From Streptomyces sp. APSN-46.1 (GTDB taxonomy: Bacteria; Actinomycetota; Actinomycetes; Streptomycetales; Streptomycetaceae), in NCBI RefSeq assembly GCF_022815725.1, contig NZ_JALGRF010000011.1, forward strand, positions 149,169 through 213,168: DNA of 64,000 nt, in the 5' to 3' direction. A model generated the notes under the pieces. The model was not told the origin of the DNA. It made no database searches and worked only from the letters and a program-made list of their open reading frames with translations. The translations under genes were made by a program, and so were the position numbers. Numbering within the stretch: the stretch's first letter is position 1; the number at the start of each line of letters is the position of its first letter. Shown here piece after piece: positions 60,687-64,000 of this stretch.

Positions 60687-62114
60687 CTACTGCTGGTGGA
60701 GGCCGCGGCCCGCGAGGGTGAGGAAGGCCTCGCCCACCGCCTCCGACAGGGTCGGGTGGGCGTGGATGTGGCGGGCCACGTCCGACGGCTCCGCGTCCCA
60801 TCCCACGATCAGCTGGCTCTCCGCGATCATCTCCGACACGTGCGGCCCCACCAGGTGCACGCCCAGCACCCGCCCGCCGCCCCGCTCCGCGACGACCTTC
60901 ACGGAGCCGCCCTGCCCGTGGACCATCCCCTTGGCCACCGCCGTCAACGGCATCGTGTTCACCACCACGTCGTACGACGCGTCCCGCGCCTGCGCCTCCG
61001 TCAGCCCGACGGCGGCCGTCTGCGGCGAGGAGTACGTCACGCGGGGCACCGCCGCGTAGTCCACCGGCGCGCTCGCCACCCCCGCCAGGGTCTCCGCCAC
61101 CAGCAGCCCCTCCGCGAACGACGCGTGGGCCAGCCCCAGCGACGGCGGCGGCAGCAGATCGCCCACCACGTGGATCCCCGGCACCGCGGTCTCCAGCCGG
61201 GACCAGTCGGCCGGCGCCACGAACCCCCGCTCGTCGGGGGCCAGTCCGGCCGCCGCCAGGTCCAGACCGTCGGTCACCGGAACCCGCCCGACCGCCACGA
61301 GCAGCCGCTCCGCCGTGATCTCCCGTACCTCCCCGCGAGCCGTCCGCACGGTCGCCCGTACGCCGCCCCCGTCCGGGAGCCGCTCGGCCCCCTCCAGCCG
61401 GGCCCCCGTAGCCACGTCGATCCCGCGCCTCTTCAGCCCCCGCGTCAGATGCCGGGACACGTCCGCGTCCTCCAGCGGAACCAGCCGGTCGGCCGCCTCC
61501 ACCAGCGTCACCTCCGCGCCCATCGAGCGGTGGAACGAGGCGTACTCCACCCCGATCGCCCCGCCGCCCAGTACCAGCACCGACCCCGGCAGCCCCGGCG
61601 CGAACAGCGCGTCGTCACTGGTGACGACGGTGTGCCCGTCCGGCTCCAGGCCCGGCAGGGTGCGCGGCCGCGAACCGGTGGCCAGCACGATCCCGCGCGC
61701 GGCGGTGAACTCCCGCCCGTCCTCCACCCGCACCGAGCGCGGCCCGGTCAGCCGGGCACCGCCGCGCACCACCCGTACGCCGGCGTGCTCCAAGTGCCCC
61801 TCCACGCCCCTGTGGTTGCGGGAGACGATGCCGTCCCGCGTCGCGGTCAGCGCCGCCCAGTCCACGGACTCCACCCTCGCCCGGACCCCCCACCGCTCGC
61901 GCGCCTCGGCTATGCCGTCCACGAGTTCGGCCGCGTGCAGCATCGCCTTGCTGGGGATGCACCCGCGGTGCAGGCAGGTCCCGCCGACCTTGTCGCGTTC
62001 CGCGAGGACGACGGTCAGGCCGAGGGCCGCGGCGCGCAGGGCGGTGCTGTAGCCGCCCGTGCCGCCGCCGATCACGATCACATCAACGGTGTTCATGCTC
62101 ATGCTCATGCTCAT
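60687..62114 (-). CDS. lpdA: Dihydrolipoyl dehydrogenase
   Basis: 475 residues, FAD/NAD disulfide oxidoreductase. FAD motif VIVIGGGTGGYSTALRAA, redox pair GGTCLHRGCIPSKA, NAD motif SVLVLGGGAIGVEYASF, FAD-binding GIHVVGDL and the C-terminal HAHPTLSEAVGEA (catalytic His-Glu) are all intact. It reoxidises lipoyl groups of ketoacid dehydrogenase complexes; no E1 or E2 gene is adjacent. Four in-frame ATGs six bases apart (62114, 62108, 62102, 62096) make MSMSMSMN; the first has AGG and GGG upstream. It diverges from a LysR gene. Confidence 0.93.
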   Translation of the reverse strand: MSMSMSMNTVDVIVIGGGTGGYSTALRAAALGLTVVLAERDKVGGTCLHRGCIPSKAMLHAAELVDGIAEARERWGVRARVESVDWAALTATRDGIVSRNHRGVEGHLEHAGVRVVRGGARLTGPRSVRVEDGREFTAARGIVLATGSRPRTLPGLEPDGHTVVTSDDALFAPGLPGSVLVLGGGAIGVEYASFHRSMGAEVTLVEAADRLVPLEDADVSRHLTRGLKRRGIDVATGARLEGAERLPDGGGVRATVRTARGEVREITAERLLVAVGRVPVTDGLDLAAAGLAPDERGFVAPADWSRLETAVPGIHVVGDLLPPPSLGLAHASFAEGLLVAETLAGVASAPVDYAAVPRVTYSSPQTAAVGLTEAQARDASYDVVVNTMPLTAVAKGMVHGQGGSVKVVAERGGGRVLGVHLVGPHVSEMIAESQLIVGWDAEPSDVARHIHAHPTLSEAVGEAFLTLAGRGLHQQ

Positions 62115-62197
62115 GTGCCCAGCCTGCGGGGCCCGTTCCGATAAATCCAAGGCAATGATCTTCTCGCTTCCATGCACGCTCTTTATGCTTCCCGGTC

Positions 62198-63073
62198 ATG
62201 AGCCTGCGCCAGATGGAGTACTTCCTCACCGTCGTGGAGGAGTCCTCCTTCACCCGGGCCGCCGAGGCCCTGCACGTCACCCAGCCCGCCCTCTCCCACC
62301 AGGTCAAAGCCCTGGAACGGTCCGTGGGCGGCGAGTTGCTGGAACGCCTGCCGCGCGCGGTCCGGCTCACCCCCATGGGCCGCGCCTTCCTGCCGCACGC
62401 CCAGCTCGCCGTCCGCAGCGCCCGCCAGGCGGAGCGGGCCGCCCGCGCCGCCGCCGGGGCGGCCGGCGGCGAGCTGCACATCGCCACCGTCCACGCCGTC
62501 GCCGTCGGCCTGCTCCCCGCCGTCGCCGCCCGCTGGCGCTCCCTGCACCCGGGCGTGGCGCTGGTGCTGCGCGAGTACGGGTCCACCGACGCCCTGGAGG
62601 AGCAGCTGGAGCGGGGCGCCGCCGACCTGGCCGTGGGGCCGGAGCCCGCGCGGTGGAAGGGGCCGGTGCTTCCGGTCGGGCGGGAGGAACTCGTCCTGGT
62701 CGTGCCGTTCGACGATCCGCTCGCCGCGCGGGGCGGCGCCGTCCGCCTCACCGAGCTCGCCGACCGGGACTGGATCCGCTGCGCGATGGAACCGGTGGTC
62801 CAGGGCGAGCCGTTCATCGACTGGGCGTGCGGCCGGGTGGGGTTCACCCCGCGCACGGTGCTCCGTACGGAACACACCTCGACGGCGGTACGGATGGCCG
62901 CCGCCGGGGTCGGCGTCGTCGTGGCCCCGGCCCACATGGTCCGGGGCGCCGTCGGCGAGGACTGCGTGCTGCTCTCCCTCGACCCGCCGTGGCACCGGCC
63001 GCTCGCGGTCTTCTCCCGGGTCCCGCTGACCGGGGCCGCCGCGGCCTTCGCCCGGCTACTCGACGCGCAGTAG
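62198..63073 (+). CDS. LysR-family transcriptional regulator
   Basis: 291 residues: helix-turn-helix LRQMEYFLTVVEESSFTRAA and LHVTQPALSHQVKALER, then an effector domain typical of CynR/CbbR-like members. It diverges from lpdA; the 83-bp gap is AT-rich (ATAAATCC, CTTTAT), a likely shared promoter. Its 3' end overlaps the treY 3' end by 18 bp in convergent orientation. Effector unknown. Confidence 0.9.
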   Translation: MSLRQMEYFLTVVEESSFTRAAEALHVTQPALSHQVKALERSVGGELLERLPRAVRLTPMGRAFLPHAQLAVRSARQAERAARAAAGAAGGELHIATVHAVAVGLLPAVAARWRSLHPGVALVLREYGSTDALEEQLERGAADLAVGPEPARWKGPVLPVGREELVLVVPFDDPLAARGGAVRLTELADRDWIRCAMEPVVQGEPFIDWACGRVGFTPRTVLRTEHTSTAVRMAAAGVGVVVAPAHMVRGAVGEDCVLLSLDPPWHRPLAVFSRVPLTGAAAAFARLLDAQ

Positions 63074-64000
63074 CGCCACCGCCGGCCGGGCCCGCAGCAG
63101 CTCGGCGAGCCGTACGCCGCCGTGGTACGAGGCCTCGTGGTCCAGGGGTGCCCAGCGGCCCGGCGGCAGGTCCAGGGTGGTGTCGCGCCAGCCGCCCGCC
63201 CCGGCCAGCCGGTGCGAGAGCCGGGTGGCCACCGCGAGCAGCCCGGCCGTGCCGCGCCCCCGGGCGAAGGCCACGCAGTGCCGCGCCGCCGGGCCCCGCG
63301 CCGCGAGCGGGGTGTAGCCGGTGAAGAGCCCGGGCCGGTCGCGGCGCAGCCGCAGCAGGGCCGCCGTCAGCGCGAGTTTCTCCTCGGCCGGGCCCTGGGG
63401 GGCGGCGCCCGCGTCCAGCCGGGCCAGCGCCTCGCGGGGGAAGCGGGCCGGGCGCCGGTTGTCCGGGTCGACGAGGGCCCGGTACTCGGTCTCGGCGCCC
63501 TGGTACACCTCCGGGACCCCCGGCATGGCCAGGTGCAGCAGCGCCATCCCGAGGAGGTTGGCCCGGGCGGCCGCCGCGAGCTCCGCCGGGAGCTCCGCCG
63601 CCTCGGGCACCAGGGCCTCGATGCCGCTCTCGTACGCCGGGTCCGGGTCGGTCCAGCTGGTGCGCAGCCCGGCCTCGCGGGCCGACTTCAGCAGGGCCCC
63701 GGCCAGCCGGGGCACCCGATCCGGGACATCGCCAAGCCCCAGCGCGGTCTGCCACGCCACCCACGCGAGCTGCGCATCGCCCCCGCCCCCCGGTCCCACG
63801 GACCCCCCGGCCCAGCCCGGCCCGCCGCCGGGGGCGCCCCCGGGCAACTCCAGCCTCGCCAGCGTGTGAGGCTCCGCGCCGGGCACATCCAGCCTCGCCG
63901 GCTTTTGAGGCTCCGCGCCGGGCAAATCCAGCCTCGCCGGCGTTTGAGGCGCGGGTCCGGGCGGAGCCCGGTGCCCGGCGGAGCCGGGGTTCGGGGGGGG
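63056..64000 (-). CDS. treY: Malto-oligosyltrehalose synthase, C-terminal part (truncated by window)
   Basis: 314 residues to the window edge. The C-terminal GH13_26 region is clear: WVAWQTALGLGDVPDR, TSWTDPDPAYESGIE, MPGVPEVYQGAETE, LVDPDNRRPARFP and GVRLAELLRARPAV at the end. TreY converts the end of a glucan to a trehalose unit that TreZ releases. Upstream, where homologues have a short linker, the frame runs through about 50 residues of Gly/Pro and 13-residue repeats made from the dispersed DNA repeat. Whether the N-terminal part follows intact beyond 64000 cannot be seen. Confidence 0.87.
   Translation of the reverse strand, partial: PPPNPGSAGHRAPPGPAPQTPARLDLPGAEPQKPARLDVPGAEPHTLARLELPGGAPGGGPGWAGGSVGPGGGGDAQLAWVAWQTALGLGDVPDRVPRLAGALLKSAREAGLRTSWTDPDPAYESGIEALVPEAAELPAELAAAARANLLGMALLHLAMPGVPEVYQGAETEYRALVDPDNRRPARFPREALARLDAGAAPQGPAEEKLALTAALLRLRRDRPGLFTGYTPLAARGPAARHCVAFARGRGTAGLLAVATRLSHRLAGAGGWRDTTLDLPPGRWAPLDHEASYHGGVRLAELLRARPAVALLRVE
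63851..63971. repeat. 39-bp tandem array of the dispersed repeat, in frame in treY
   Basis: Three core copies begin at 63851, 63890 and 63929, exactly 39 bp apart; the first two have point changes (AGCGTGTG, GGCTTTTG), and the third plus flank matches 19402-19444 over 43 bp. On the minus strand each unit gives a PGAEPQKPARLD-like 13-residue repeat. Confidence 0.85.

Noticed and set aside
63851..63971. CRISPR array
   Set aside because: Units are contiguous 39-bp tandem copies without unique spacers, there are no cas genes, and the same core occurs elsewhere as a terminator hairpin.

Overview
The window is actinobacterial and almost certainly Streptomyces. Base composition is extremely G+C rich, third codon positions are nearly all G or C, GTG starts and GTGA/ATGA overlaps are common, and signal peptides are of the actinomycete type. 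The gene order at the left end (sugar permeases, ROK regulator, xylFGH, dxs, amino-acid permease, then fadBA, RNase D, hemE further on) is the one I remember for the ngcEFG-rok7B7-xylFGH region of Streptomyces coelicolor. There is no insertion sequence, integrase, rRNA or CRISPR array. One tRNA (His, GTG) is present.

Layout. 1-6.5 kb: the two permeases of a CUT1 sugar importer (ngcF/ngcG type), a ROK regulator, and the xylFGH importer with a perfect palindrome just before xylF. 6.7-18.2 kb: dxs, an APC permease, an LCP wall-ligase, the fadBA beta-oxidation pair, RNase D, an orphan LuxR-type response regulator and a DUF3000-type protein. 18.2-24.4 kb: haem genes hemE, cgoX and chdC (the coproporphyrin branch), with a CoA-disulfide-reductase-like enzyme and a DUF4349 lipoprotein between them. 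24.4-29 kb: a secreted alpha/beta-hydrolase peptidase and a coupled pair made of a DUF692 (MNIO) enzyme and a membrane protein with a Ser/Gly/Cys-repeat tail. 29-42 kb: Pth2-like hydrolase, an AIM24/ABC/membrane/zinc-ribbon operon, a polysaccharide deacetylase, PPK2, msrB, murC, a RibD-like reductase, zapE, OsmC and a PhoX-type phosphatase; a deleted remnant of a PhoX gene lies upstream of ppk2. 41-45.6 kb: an accessory island with an XRE-TPR regulator, three coupled small frames (one frameshifted), a YbaK-type deacylase and a B12-binding radical SAM protein with an unusual cysteine spacing. 45.6-51.1 kb: a five-gene, end-to-end coupled cluster resembling oleA, oleC and oleD plus a glycosyltransferase and a P450 but no oleB, which suggests a beta-lactone product. 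51.4-64 kb: Tat-exported phospholipase C, tRNA-His, a CTP-synthase-related amidotransferase, two LysR regulators, an M24 peptidase, treZ, an FHA protein, an M14 peptidase, lpdA and the C-terminal part of treY.

The findings I would look at first are the MNIO/Cys-tail pair (26457-28915), the OleACD-like cluster (45581-51111), the radical SAM island (41309-45553), and a dispersed repeat family whose members form a terminator after hemE, a decayed array before the PhoX gene, and an in-frame 39-bp tandem array inside treY.
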